This document shows positions 46,535 through 58,000 of a DNA stretch of 64,000 bases, piece by piece. Source of the stretch: Magnolia sinica. Lineage: Eukaryota > Streptophyta > Magnoliopsida > Magnoliales > Magnoliaceae. The translations under genes were made by a program, and so were the position numbers. The stretch's first letter is position 1. Each line of letters begins with the position of its first letter. Location of the stretch: positions 22,093,586-22,157,585 of the forward strand of contig NC_080589.1 in the NCBI RefSeq assembly GCF_029962835.1, read 5' to 3'. The notes below the pieces were generated by a model. That model did not search any database. It was not told where the DNA came from and saw only the letters and a program-made list of their open reading frames with translations.

Positions 46535-46999
46535 CCTATAAAATGGAGTGAATCGTCAAGGGAGGAATGGATGGAATACACTTTAATGAGCGGAGATCGG
46601 CTATCGACGGGCAGCATGTCGTGAATCAATTATAGAAAAATGGGCGAGAGAGATTGAGGAAGGAGGGGCCATGAATCATCAAAAGAAAAAATGGATATTT
46701 TTCTTCTAATGATAGCTTTGATCAAATCCATTTCTAAATTAGGAAGGATTTTGAAATTAGAATCTAGTAATTTTGATAGGAGAAGAATTTTCAAAAAAAA
46801 ATCCCATTTTGAAAACGGAAATGGAAAGCATCGTGAGAGAACCTGCTGTCGCCGTTAGGAAATAGAGGAGAGATTTTATTATTATTTTTTTAATATAATA
46901 AAAAGCTGCCTGCATGGTAGTCTCATGAGCTGGACCAATGAAAACGCTGCAGTCAGCGACTCCAGGAAACAGAGGATCCGGACTCTTGACTTGACAGAA
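45500..46999. other. Intergenic DNA with an (AT)n run
   Basis: No gene is recognised. (TA)n covers about 46475-46531. The phrase ACCCAACCCTCCC...AAAGCCCATG is repeated at about 46300-46350. About 46800-47000 (minus) is open for about 90 codons but matches no family I know. Confidence 0.45.
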
Positions 47000-47010
47000 A
47001 GGCGCAAATT

Positions 47011-47520
47011 GAAATTGGATTGCATATTGAGTTACACGGTACACTCTTATTGTATTGAGTAAACTTAGTTGGGCCCACCTCGACAGTATATGGCCTATCC
47101 ACTCCGTCTATACGTTTTTCCATCTAATTGAAGGGGTTGAGCCCAAAATTGAAGCATGTTCAAAGATCAAGTAGATTATACCACCGTAAACAGTGGGGAT
47201 AATGATTTCCACCGTTGAAATCTTTTTAGGCCTTCCAATGATGTTTATTTTTCATCCAACCATTCATAAGATCATAAATACATGGATGAAGGGAAAATAC
47301 AAATATAGGTTTAATCCAAAACCTCCGTGGCCCCCAAGAATTTTTCAACAGTAGACATTGATTCAATAATTTCTTGTGATGTGGTCTATTTAAACATTGG
47401 ATATGCCTCATTTTTTTGAACAAACCCTAAAATTATATGATAAAATACATAAATCATGGTGAACCTTATAGAGTTTACTTAGTACGCTAAGCTTGGTGAG
47501 TTACTACGCAATCCGCTTCC
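47011..47520. mobile_element. MULE-type MITE, 510 bp
   Basis: Ends GAAATTGGATTGCATATTGA and the complement of GGAAGCGGATTGCGTAGTAA. Flanks GCGCAAATT (47002-47010) and GTGCGAATT (47521-47529) match at 7 of 9, with transitions only. The arms carry GTAAACTTAGT and the CCACTCCGTCTATACG core. Confidence 0.75.
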
Positions 47521-47529
47521 GTGCGAATT

Positions 47530-48166
47530 GGGGTGCAGCTCCATCCACCGAGGTGGGTGGATCTTGACTATGGGCCCACCTTGATATATGTGTCCCTTGC
47601 ATCCATGCCGTCCATCTATCCATTTTAAAAATATCATTCTAAGACATGACACAAAAAATAAACCATGTAAAAATGTCAAGTGGACCACACCATGAGAAAT
47701 AGTGGTGGTCGACAAGTAAAAACTTCATATTTCCCCTATAGTTTTGGATAAAGCTGATATTTGTGTAGTTCATTCATCTGAGTCTTTGTGAACTTATTAA
47801 AATATAATATTTCAAATAAATATTTTGATGCCCCTGGAAGTTTTTAACGATGACTATTCAATTGCCATTGTTTTTTGTGGTGTGGTCTATATAAGATTTG
47901 GATCTGCTTTATTTTTTGGGATTGAGTCCTAAAATGATGTCTCAAAATAGATGGACGCACGTGGATGTAAGGTTCAAACATCAAAATGGCCAACAATTAG
48001 GGATCCACCCGCGTCGTTTGATCTAATGATCCATCAAAACTACGCTAACCGATTCTAAGGCTTAAGTGGACCACACCACAAGAAAAGCTTCATGGGCCAT
48101 CGTGATGTTTATTTTCCATCCAACCTCTTCAAAGGCCAGGCGGACCTGGGTGAAGGGAAAACATAA
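47530..48166. repeat. MITE-family inverted-repeat DNA, interrupted
   Basis: Left arm GGGCCCACCTTGATATATGT with CATGCCGTCCATCTATCC, and a partner arm near 47940-48000. About 48060-48166 is a further arm fragment that continues at 51715 after the Tourist-like MITE and the LTR element were inserted into it. Confidence 0.55.
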
Positions 48167-48621
48167 AGGCACGTTTGATACGTGGGATTAAGTGGGATGA
48201 AATTGTATTTTATATTATACAAATTTCAGTAAGCATTTGAGGATGATAGAAGGTTTGAAATTAAGTTGGATAGAATTGCTTCTGGCCCTATACAATATTT
48301 CCAATGGCTTTTGAAATTCACTACAAATGTAGGCTCCACATTGATGCATGTGTTTTATCCATGCCATCTATTCATATACGCCCTTTACACATAACATTCT
48401 AGTTATACATGTGTATAAGTTACTGACATATCTTGTGAATTTAGTTTGTTAATTTCAATTTCAAGATTTTGCTTAATTTAGTGTTTTTCTCCTGTCAATA
48501 AATTTATCCCAAACATCGTTAAAACACTTTATATTTATGACATGCAATCATCATGCAGTAATAGTGTTAATCCTATCTAATACAATCCCATACCATTTAA
48601 TCTCATGGACCAAACATGCCC
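48167..48621. mobile_element. Tourist-like MITE, 455 bp
   Basis: Ends AGGCACGTTTGAT and the complement of GGGCATGTTTGGT (10 of 13 paired), flanked by TAA at 48164-48166 and 48622-48624. Subterminal GGGATTAAGTGGGATGAAAT on the left pairs with the complement of GAGATTAAATGGTATGGGAT on the right. No protein. Confidence 0.75.
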
Positions 48622-48639
48622 TAAATATCACCTTATTAC

Positions 48640-51600
48640 TGTTGGTTCTTCGATTTACAGACTTGGTTATGTGATAAATGCGGGCCACAATTAAATGTGC
48701 AACTCAATTTAAACCGAATAAATACAACCCCAAGTGCCAAGATAGGCAAATACGTAGTATGTGGCCATGATCGAATAAGATCGGGCGATAGTCAGGTGGT
48801 GGGGTTTGTCCTTATAAAATGGGTCACACCTTCATCATCTAAATGAAATGACTTTTCATTATAGTAAAAAAACAACAATACGAAAGGACTTTTCATTACA
48901 TATGAAAAACAATAGAAATGAAATTATTACAATCGATCGCAAAAAACGTCTGCAAAACACTTTTATGGATGGAGAACTCTGCTTTATGCTTGAATTGAAT
49001 CCAGTATATGCACATAGACTCGAATTACAGTTAAAGTTTAACAGTTTGTCAATTACAGCTACGAATTACACTATGGAATGTGAATAACATATAAAAAATA
49101 AAGACTACACCAAGGAATGTAAATAACTGGTAATAAAAAAAGATGATTGAAAGATATATTTGGTTTGGTTTGGTATGACGCGATTTTTCCTACTAAATTA
49201 TTTTGCTATTTATAGTCTTGAGTTGATCATTTGGATTTTTCCCACATTATGACGATTACTATAATCATTTTTAACTTTATCGATCTTCTGCACACTTCCT
49301 TCTAAAATTGTCACTTATTTTAGTAACTGCTTATGGCCTCATTGCTAACTCGATTTTATTCTACTCGACCGCTCGATTGACCCCCTATATGACACTCAGC
49401 CGCCTTGTTTGCTTTTAAATTTCTTTCAACCGCTTCCTATCTTGTCACGCTGTTAATCGTATAAAAAGCATTGATTTTGTAAAAAGCACTTAAAGCATCC
49501 TTGAAGATTTTTAGCATGTTATATATTTCTCTTACTATAACATGTGTCATTTATATATTTGGTTTCCTAAGAATGAGAAAAAATAGGATGTAACTTTGCT
49601 TCCTCAAATCGTTTCGCCTTTGATAAAAGGTAAATGCGACGTTAATTTGTTGTCTGGCGTAGTAAACGTGATTGCTCGCCCATTTAAAATCATCAATTTC
49701 GACCATCTTAATTGAAAAACATCAAAGTTGGGCGACTTGGCTGAACTCGGCAATCTTGGTCGAAAACACTACAAATTCACCTTTCTTAGTCGAATTCAAC
49801 TGTTTTGGTCGAAAAATGGTAAATTCGATAATTTTGGTCAAACTCAACCGTTTTAACTTAAGAAAAAAAAAGAGGCAAATTCGTCCACCTTGGTCTAAAA
49901 ATGGAAAAATCTACCACCAAAGTCAAACTCGGGTATCTTGATCGATAGACAAAAAAAATCGTTGTCTTAGTTGAATTTGACCGTCTTGATCGGAAAATGG
50001 TAAAATCGCCCGTTTTAATTAAAAAATGGCAAAATCGATTGTAATAATGGAGACTGTCTGTCAATCCATTTGGAATAGGGCTTATGGTTGATCGAGATAG
50101 TAATACAACTGCGAACTTCGCTTGGTTTTTCCTGAATCATTTGAATAATTTGGTCATGATTCAAATTGAGTGATTTGGCAATTGGAGGTGGTTTAGGGCC
50201 CACCTAGTTTTGCTTTCTATGATATGATGGATTCTAAGTGAAAGGGCCACCCCTAAGATATATTTTGGTTCCTTCTTTAGGGGATAAATTTATTAACTTC
50301 TTGCTCTGGTCGCCTGAACTCAACGAACAGTGGAGCATTTCGTATATTCTGAATTAGAGCCGGATGAATATTATGTTGTGAAAATATATAACTACGATGC
50401 TGGCGGTATTGACGACAAATTTACTACAAAGCTAATACCAATAATTGGTTGAGGCACATGTTGCAGCAATGTGGTAGGTGTTCTTTTAAAAAACCTATAT
50501 TTAAGCTTCCGACTTGGTTGGCCATGTATCTGTTGAAAGTCTCAGCTTGAATTCGTGACTGCTCGACCTAAGCTCGTAATTGCTTTGTTGTATGCTGATT
50601 CGTCATCTACATATCACACAGCTCAACCATCTCTATCTTAAAAAGATTTGTTGCCCATTTCGTTTTTTCATTACTTTTCATACTGGCTTATGATATCTAT
50701 ATCACCATGTGTGTCAAAAACTGTTGGTTCTTTTAGTTCACAAATTCAACCACGTAGTAAATGCGGGCGTGCCATAATTGAATGTGCAACTCAATTCAAA
50801 CCAGACAACTATGACTCAAGCGCTTAGGCAAATACGTAGTATGTGACCAATATCGAATAAGATGGGATGCCTATTCAACCACTCGCATAATGTTTTAAAT
50901 AATGATCATACGATAATCAAAAGGGTAAGGTTCATCATCTGAAAATGGGTTACACTTTTGTCTTCCATACGAAAATGACTTTTCGTTATGGATAAAGAAC
51001 AATAGTAAAGGAAAATCTTTACAGTCGTCGGTCGTGAAACAATTGCAAAACACTTTTTTGCATGAAGAACTATGCTTGATATTTCAATTGAATCCAATGT
51101 ATGAGCATAGACTCAAATTGCAACTAAAGTTAACAAATAGTTGATTGCTTATATGGATTACACCAGAGAATGTAAATAGCATATAAAATGTAAATATTAC
51201 ACTAATGAATGTAAATGACTGATAATTGAAAGTTATATTTGGTTTGGTATGCGACGATTTTTCTTGTTGAATTATTTTGCTATTTATAGGCTTGAGTTGA
51301 TCATTCAAATTATTTCAACGTTTTAATTGTTGTTACAACCGTTTCAACATTATTGACATTTTATATACTTTTTATAATCTTACGGTTGCTATAGCCGTTT
51401 TAGCATTATATGATCTTATTGAGACTCTATTTTAAACTTGTTGCCTGTTATATAAACTATTATAGGCTTCTTCGCTGATTTGACTGTATTATACTCAGTC
51501 ACTCAGTCAACCTCTTGGATGACAATCAATCGCTTTGTTTGCTTTTGAATTTATTTCATTGCTCTTCATTTTCTCATACCGTTGATTCCATAAAAATCAC

Positions 51601-51714
51601 TTCAAGCATTTTTTAATTTCTTTAGCATACTATATATTTTATTTGTTATAATGTGTGTCATTTATAATTAAATTTCTTAAAAATGAAAAAAAAGAAAGAA
51701 GAAAGAATACAACA
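48640..51714. mobile_element. Non-coding LTR retrotransposon (LARD-like), about 3.1 kb
   Basis: Two long direct repeats, about 48640-49590 and 50722-51714, both start TGTTGGTTCTT. They share AAATGCGGGC, AATGTGCAACTCAATT, GGCAAATACGTAGTATGTG, a CGAATAAGAT block, GACTTTTC(A/G)TTA and TGCTATTTATAG. The right copy ends ACAACA. The interior (about 1.1 kb) codes nothing and includes a degenerate repeat of TTGGTCGAAAAATGG(T/C)AAA phrases (about 49690-50040). The two copies differ at many bases, so it is not young. A clear 5-bp target duplication was not found. Confidence 0.7.
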
Positions 51715-51932
51715 CATTCAAAACTTCTGCACTTTTAAGTTTTCAATGGTAGGCATTAAATGCTCAGTGCCTCTTCCATTAAAGCATTCCATGTGCCTCC
51801 TTTATGGGCTCATTTGAGATGACATGTTAAAGGAGAGATGACATTAATAAAACATATATATCATGGTGGCTCCATAGAGCCCTGATGGAACATTCTCTGG
51901 CTGAGTCTCGCTGGGCCAATGCACATTCGGAC

Positions 51933-52457
51933 GAAATTGGATTGCCCATCGAGTTATAAGTATGCTCTCATCGTATTGAGTAAACTTAGTTAGGTCCACC
52001 CTGAATGTATGTGGTTTGTTCACTCTGTCCATCTATTTTTCCATATAATTAAAGGGGTTGAATCCAAAATTGAAGAATATCCAAAGATCAAGTGGATCAT
52101 ATGACCGTAAACAGTGGGGATAATGATTTCCACCGTTGAAACCTTTATAGGCCACACAGTGATGTTTATTTGTCATCTGACTTGTTCATAAAATTACACT
52201 GAAGGAAAAAAATATAATCTTGATCCAAAACTTCAATGGCCCTTGAGAAATTTTCAACGGTAGATGTTCAATTCAACTGTTTCCGGTGGTGTGGTCCATT
52301 TGAACACTGGACATGTCTATATATATATATATATTTAACCCATAAAATTATCCAGTAAAATGGATGGATGGATCAGATAAAATACATAGATCATGGTGGA
52401 TCTCATGGAGTTTACACAGTATGCTAACCGTAGTAAGTCACTACGCTAATAGCTCCC
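51933..52457. mobile_element. MULE-type MITE, 525 bp
   Basis: Left end GAAATTGGATTGCCCATCGA, the same family as 47011-47520. The right end is decayed (GCTAATAGCTCCC). Flanks CATTCGGAC (51924-51932) and CATCGGGAC (52458-52466) match at 7 of 9. It contains a short (TA)n near 52319-52335. Confidence 0.65.
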
Positions 52458-52479
52458 CATCGGGACCACACCTCATGAA

Positions 52480-53001
52480 GGGATGTAGATTTCTTGGGAA
52501 AGTCTTTCCCACAAAGTTCCTGCGTAAGTATCTTTGGTGGGGCCCACTGCAATATATGTGAGAAATCCATTACATCCGTTCGTTTTTGAGATCTCATTAT
52601 AGTTTGTACAACCAAAAATGAGATGGTACAACACTCAAGTGTGTCACACCAGAGGGGAATTTGGGGAAAGAAATCTCCACCGTTGAAACCTTCATGGGCT
52701 CCACCTTAATGTTTATATGCTATCCAAGACATTTAAAAGGTCATTCCCAATGGGATTAAGTGGAACACCAAAAGTGCAGCACGATACCAAACTTTTATGG
52801 CCACATAAATGCTCGGTGCTCATTGAATGCCCACTGTTTCCCCTTCTATGGCCGACTTAAGTGTTTGATACACCTCTTTTTTTGTTGCACGTCGTAAAAT
52901 AATCTCATAAAACGGATGGAGGGGGTGGATTTCTAAAAAACATCATGGTAGCCCCACCTTGCATGACTTCGTGCGAAAGGCTTTCTAATGAAATCCGTGC
53001 C
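52480..53001. mobile_element. MULE-type MITE, 522 bp, TTTCTTGGGAAAGTCTTTC subfamily
   Basis: Left arm ATTTCTTGGGAAAGTCTTTC pairs with the complement of ATTTCATTAGAAAGCCTTTC on the right. Flanks CCTCATGAA (52471-52479) and CCTCGCGAA (53002-53010) match at 7 of 9, and the two differences are transitions. A related half copy lies at about 38840-38960. Confidence 0.7.
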
Positions 53002-53106
53002 CCTCGCGAAGCAACGAGGATTTAAAGCCAACCGTTGAAAACTCCCGTGGGCCATGGAAGTTTTGGATCAAGCTCATATTTATGATTTCCCTTCGTTCAT
53101 GTCATC

Positions 53107-53645
53107 GGAAATGGATTGGCTACTCCCCTGCCGCCAGCCAATGGCTGGTGGTTAGTGGTCTTTGGGCCCCACCATGATGTATGTGTTTTATACATGTCGT
53201 TCATATATTTTTCCATATCATTTTATGGTATGAGACCAAAAATAAGGTATATCCAAATCTCAAGTGGACCATATTATAGGAAATAGTGTTGAATGAGCGT
53301 TGACCATTAGAAACCTTCTGGGGGCCATAAAAGTTTTGGATCAAGCTGATTTTTGTTTTTTCCCTTAACCTGGGCCGGTATGACCTAATCAACAGATTAT
53401 ATGTCAAATAAATAGTACAATGGGCCTTAGGAGAATTTTAATTGTGGATATCCAATCAATATTGTTTTCTCGTGGTGAGGTCCACTTGAGATTTACATCC
53501 CTCTCATTTTTTTGGAACGGACCCTAAAATGATCAGTAAAAATGGATGAATGGAATGGATGAAACACAAATATCATGTTGAGGCCCCCAGAGCACCGACC
53601 ACCGGCCAAGGGGCGGGTGGCAGGGGGAGTAGCCAATCCGTTTCC
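53107..53645. mobile_element. MULE-type MITE, 539 bp, GGATTGGCTACTCCCC subfamily
   Basis: Ends GGAAATGGATTGGCTACTCC and the complement of GGAAACGGATTGGCTACTCC. The left CTGCCGCCAGCC-type and right GGCGGGTGGCAG subtermini pair with each other. Flanks CATGTCATC and TATGTGACC match at 6 of 9. The arms carry GGGCCCCACCATGATGTATG. Confidence 0.7.
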
Positions 53646-54309
53646 TATGTGACCTTATGGACGGGGTGGATGCCAAATAAACATCATGGTGGGCCTAGGA
53701 AGGTTTCAATGGTGGGTCATTGTAGCCATTGTGGTGTGGTCCACTCAAGCCTTAAATCTGCTTCATTCCTCATTTTGATGCCCTAAATCGGTCTTTCAAA
53801 ATGGACGGACAGGTTCGATAACACAAATATATCAGGGTGGGTCCCACAGATCCCCTGACAGGACCCTCTTCTTTTGGCTAGGGATGTGGATTTCCTGCCA
53901 AAGCCTTTTGCAGGAAATTCATGCGCGCGCAGGAAATAAAAGTACGACTGCGCTGATGCTTGTGAGAAATCCAATCCTTTCTTCCGTTTTATGAGCTCAT
54001 TTTAGAATACAAGACCAAAAGTAAACAGATCCAAGAATTATTGAATCTGTTTACATGCCATCCATATCGTCGTTCTTATTAGGATGAACTGAAAACATAA
54101 ATATAATAATGATTCAAAATTTATGTGGCCCACAAATATTTCAACTGTACACGTTTAATTCTCGCATTTTCGGCCCACTTTAGAATTTGTTCAGGTTCAT
54201 TTTTTCTTCCGTATTCTAAAATGAACTCACAAGACATAGACGGATCAGATTTCTCACAAACATCACAGTGCCCCCCCCCCCCCCCACGTTCAGCGGAAAG
54301 TCCGCGCCC
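53646..54309. mobile_element. MITE arm and a further MITE (about 53880-54309)
   Basis: 53660-53870 is the partner arm of an older element. About 53880-54309 has ends AGGGATGTGGATTTCCTGC and the complement of AGGGCGCGGACTTTCCGCT, so it belongs to the same subfamily as 52480-53001. It contains GCGCGCGC (53921-53929) and a C run (54270-54285). The target duplication could not be assigned because the next MITE abuts it. Confidence 0.55.
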
Positions 54310-54314
54310 TCTAG

Positions 54315-54885
54315 GTTGCGGATTGGATACTCACAAGGTCAGTTGTCAAATCCATGCTGAAGTGACCTCACTAGGGCTTTGTAGACTCACCGTGATGCAT
54401 GTGTTGCATCCGTGCCGTTCAACCATTTGTAGAGATCGTTATCATTATTAGAGATCGTATTATGGAATTACGAAGAGAAGTAGATAGATATAAACATCAC
54501 GTGGACTCCACCGTAGGAGATAGTGGGGATAGAGACATCCACCGTTCAAAACTTCTCAGGGCTACAGTAGCTTTCTATCAAGGTGATATTTTTAGTTTCA
54601 CTTCCTCTATCTCTTTGTTAACTTATGAATACGTTGGGTCTCAAAAATACATCACGGTGGGCCTAATAAATGTTTCAACGGTGGCTATGACTGCTCCCAC
54701 GGTTTTTTGTAGGGGTCCACTTGAAATTTAGATATATCTCATTCTCTTTATAATGGCATAAAACGATCTCTACAAATGGTTGGACGGTATGGATACAACA
54801 CACACATCATGGTGGGGTCCACAAAGCTTGGTGACGTCGCTTCAGTAGGGATTTGGCTACTGACCTTATCAGTATCCAATCCGCG
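54315..54885. mobile_element. MULE-type MITE just upstream of SEC11
   Basis: Ends GTTGCGGATTGGATACTCAC and the complement of CGCGGATTGGATACTGATAA. Flanks GCCCTCTAG (54306-54314) and CCACTCTAG (54886-54894) match at 7 of 9. Its right end is 107 bp upstream of the SEC11 ATG. It is the same family as 20866-21409, sharing ACAAGGTCAGT, GAAGTGAC and ATCCGTGCCGTTCAACCATTT-like arms. Confidence 0.78.
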
Positions 54886-54894
54886 CCACTCTAG

Positions 54895-54992
54895 CTTTAG
54901 GTCATGTGGGGGTAGTACCCACTGCGCGCCGTGGGTAGAAATCCCTTTCAGATTCCACCGTGAGAGACCGAGAGAGAGAGAGCGAGAGAGAG
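54895..54992 (+). promoter_or_regulatory. SEC11 5' UTR / proximal promoter
   Basis: Only about 100 bp separate the MITE from the ATG. It contains GTACCCACTGCGCGCCGTGGG and a GAGA-rich run (54963-54992) directly before the ATG, as often seen in plant 5' UTRs. No TATA box is obvious, so the core promoter may be TATA-less or lie inside the MITE. Confidence 0.4.
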
Positions 54993-55071
54993 ATGGGGTG
55001 GATCGGCGAAACCATGGACTCCATCCGCTCTCTACAGATTCGACAAGTCCTAACCCAAGCCGTCAGCCTCG
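54993..55071 (+). CDS. SEC11: SEC11 exon 1
   Basis: 79 bp from ATG to ...CAGCCTCG before donor GTATGC. It encodes [20 protein letters not shown] then TQAVSL. Phase 1 at the end agrees with exon 2. Confidence 0.93.
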
Positions 55072-58000
55072 GTATGCAATGACTCCTTTTTCTTTTTCAA
55101 TTTAAAATCCTCTTTTCTTATTTGTTTTCTTTTCTTCAAAAAATTATTTTCAGTTTATAATGCTCAGATCATGAATGATAGCTCCTTCTTTTCTGTCTCT
55201 TTATCTGTTATGGGAAGGATTCTTGTATTTTTCTCCTTACTGCGGAGGAAATGCTCTTTTGAATGACTGCTCTACTGTTTTAAGTAATGAAGTCGGTGGG
55301 GATCGTGGGAAGTTTATGGCTTCTTTTTTTTTTTTTTTTTTTTTTCCGTTGTTCTCATGGTTACTTCAGGAGCAGAGGAAATTATAATTTGGATATTTGG
55401 GTATTTATAATTGCTGTATGATTCTTGGAAACCATATGTAGTGAGCTAGCTTAGTTCATATCATCATCTTATGCTTTCTCCTAACAATTTGGGGTTGGCT
55501 TTTAAATAGATTGGTAGAAGTTTTTTGATTGGCTCTCACCGGACATGAGTCTTCCTTTTTTAGCAGGGCTTTCGGAAATAGCCATCGAGAGAGACTGGCA
55601 TTGACACCAATCATCTGATATTGACCATGATCAATCATTACATGCAAACTCCGAAGGTTAAGTAAGCATACCAGTGCTGAGTGATAGTTGAGTGCATAAA
55701 ATGTTAGGGGGACCCAACTACTGATACGTGGTTAGGCCCAACTCTACACCTTGCACGATTATCTGCCACCATCAACATAGGGGAATTTTCTGGAAGTGGA
55801 TTGCACGGTGTGCCACACACTACCGACCACGGTGGTGTGTTGATGTCACTAAGTTCTGTGGTCCCCACCATGTTTTATGTGTTATATCCAAACCATCCAT
55901 CCATTTGACGAGTTTATTTTAGGACATGAGTCCAAAAATAAGGCAGATCCAAAGCTCAACTGGACCACTAATACAGGGGCATTTTCACACAAGGCCGAGT
56001 GAGGTGGCTTGTGGGATGCGGGTGCACACTCGGGGTGGGCGACCCATGTGAGGCGGGTGGCTTGTGTGATGCAGAACCCATGTGATGTGGGGCCCACGAG
56101 GGAGGTTTGGCTGAGGACCCAACCCATGGGATGTGGGGCTTGGGTTATGCGATAAGGGGATTGATTCGCTACGCTCTATCAATTTGAGCTTTTATAGTAA
56201 GTGGCTAGTTGTCCTGCATCAACCACACAACAAAACGCAGTGGGGACAATGATGCCCACTGTTGAAAACTTATAGGGAGCCACAAGTTTTGGATGAAGTT
56301 GATATATGTTTTTTTTTTTTCCTTTCATCCAGGTTTGTGTGACTTTATGAATAGGTTAAATGGCAAATAAAAATCATGGTGATCCCTAGGAAGGTTACAA
56401 TGGTGGGCACCATTGTCCCCACTGCTTTCTATGGTGGGGTCCACTTGAGCTTTGGATTTGCCTCAGTTTTGGGTGCATGCCATAAAGTGATCTCATCAAA
56501 TGGATGGATGGTGTGGATGTAACACATACATCATGGTGGGACCTATAGAACTTGGTGACGTCAACACGCCACCGAGGTCGGTAGTGTGTGGCACACCATA
56601 CAATCTGCTTCCGAATTTTGTGGCAGTTAACACAACTAATGTTTTTAACTATTAAATAAAACCTGAAAAAAGGAGAACCAAACCTATTGTGCCTATATTA
56701 AGAGGTGGGTGTAAGTTCCCCAATTCTCAACAAAGTCCAAGCTCTCTTGCTTGCCTATATTGTCATTCTCCTAAAAGTTGGCCGATTCTATTAGTGCTAT
56801 CACTTGATGAATCCACAAAAGGGCATGCCCTCCCAACATGGTCCCAGTCAAACATTGTAGAAGGGCACTAATACTCCAGGAACTGCAAACTCCTTGTTTA
56901 GTGATCTAACATGAATAGCCTTGATAGACTCCCTCGCTTAGACCACTAAGCTTGGTTATAAAGAATCCTTCCAGCGAATAATGGCGGCCGGCCTATGCTC
57001 TTTTAAGGGTTCCAAATATTGCCTTTTGCACCTTGGTACCGCACATTATTTTCCAAGGCCCTGGATCCACTCCCCTTCTGGGGATGGTTGGGAAACTAAA
57101 GTTTAGATGCACATCTCCGCTCTTGTCTAGCTGGAAAGAAATTCTTCAGCTGTCACCATCCCCGAACCTTAAAGAAAAGATCAAAGTAATTAGCCATTAT
57201 GCACCATGCAATGGCTGTTATGTCCCTATAATGGTCAAAATCTTTTTAAGAAAAAAAAGTACCAGCCCATTACAGCCTATAACAGCCCATTATAGGCCTG
57301 TTATGGGCCCTTTTTTTTCCCGAGTTGGGCGTTACGGTCTCGTATTGTGTAATTGTCAAAGCCATTACCGTAACGTAACCATTTTTCAATACCATGCTTA
57401 TTATCAATTATTCTCGTTAGGATATGTGCTAGTGTTGTAACATGCGATTGCTTAAGCGTTTACATATGCCATTTGGAGAGCATGGACTACATGTGCCAAT
57501 GCAGTTTTTGGACCATTGGACTTTATGCGGTTGCATAACGAAGTATGTGACCGCATACGCCATCACTATGCAATTATGCATAATGTCCTGAAGGGGCCTA
57601 ATTTTTTTTTTTTTTTGCTTCACTCTCCCTCCCCTTCTGCCAATAAATAGGCACTCCCACCCCCATTTTCCTTACTCTAGTACTCTCTTATTCTCTACCT
57701 CTTGCTCTAATACTCTCATTCTCTCAATGTCTCCTAACTCTTACTCTCTCTTTCTCACTGTAATACTCTCGTTCTCTCTTTCTCTCTCTCTCACTCTCTG
57801 TTCCCTCTTAAATCTCTTACTCTTAAATTTCCATGCTGTTTTTTTTTTTTCCACATTATATATGCATTCATTTGAATACCTGTTAGTTGACTTGTAGTCT
57901 AATAGTCTAATAGAACAAAATTTTAATGAAATCAGTATTAAAACTATATAAAAAAAATTCCCTGCACTTGTAGTATTTTTACATATCTTTTCATATATAT

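Noticed and set aside
46757..47044. 95-residue minus-strand open frame
   Set aside because: It crosses the left boundary of a MITE at 47011 and has no recognisable domain.
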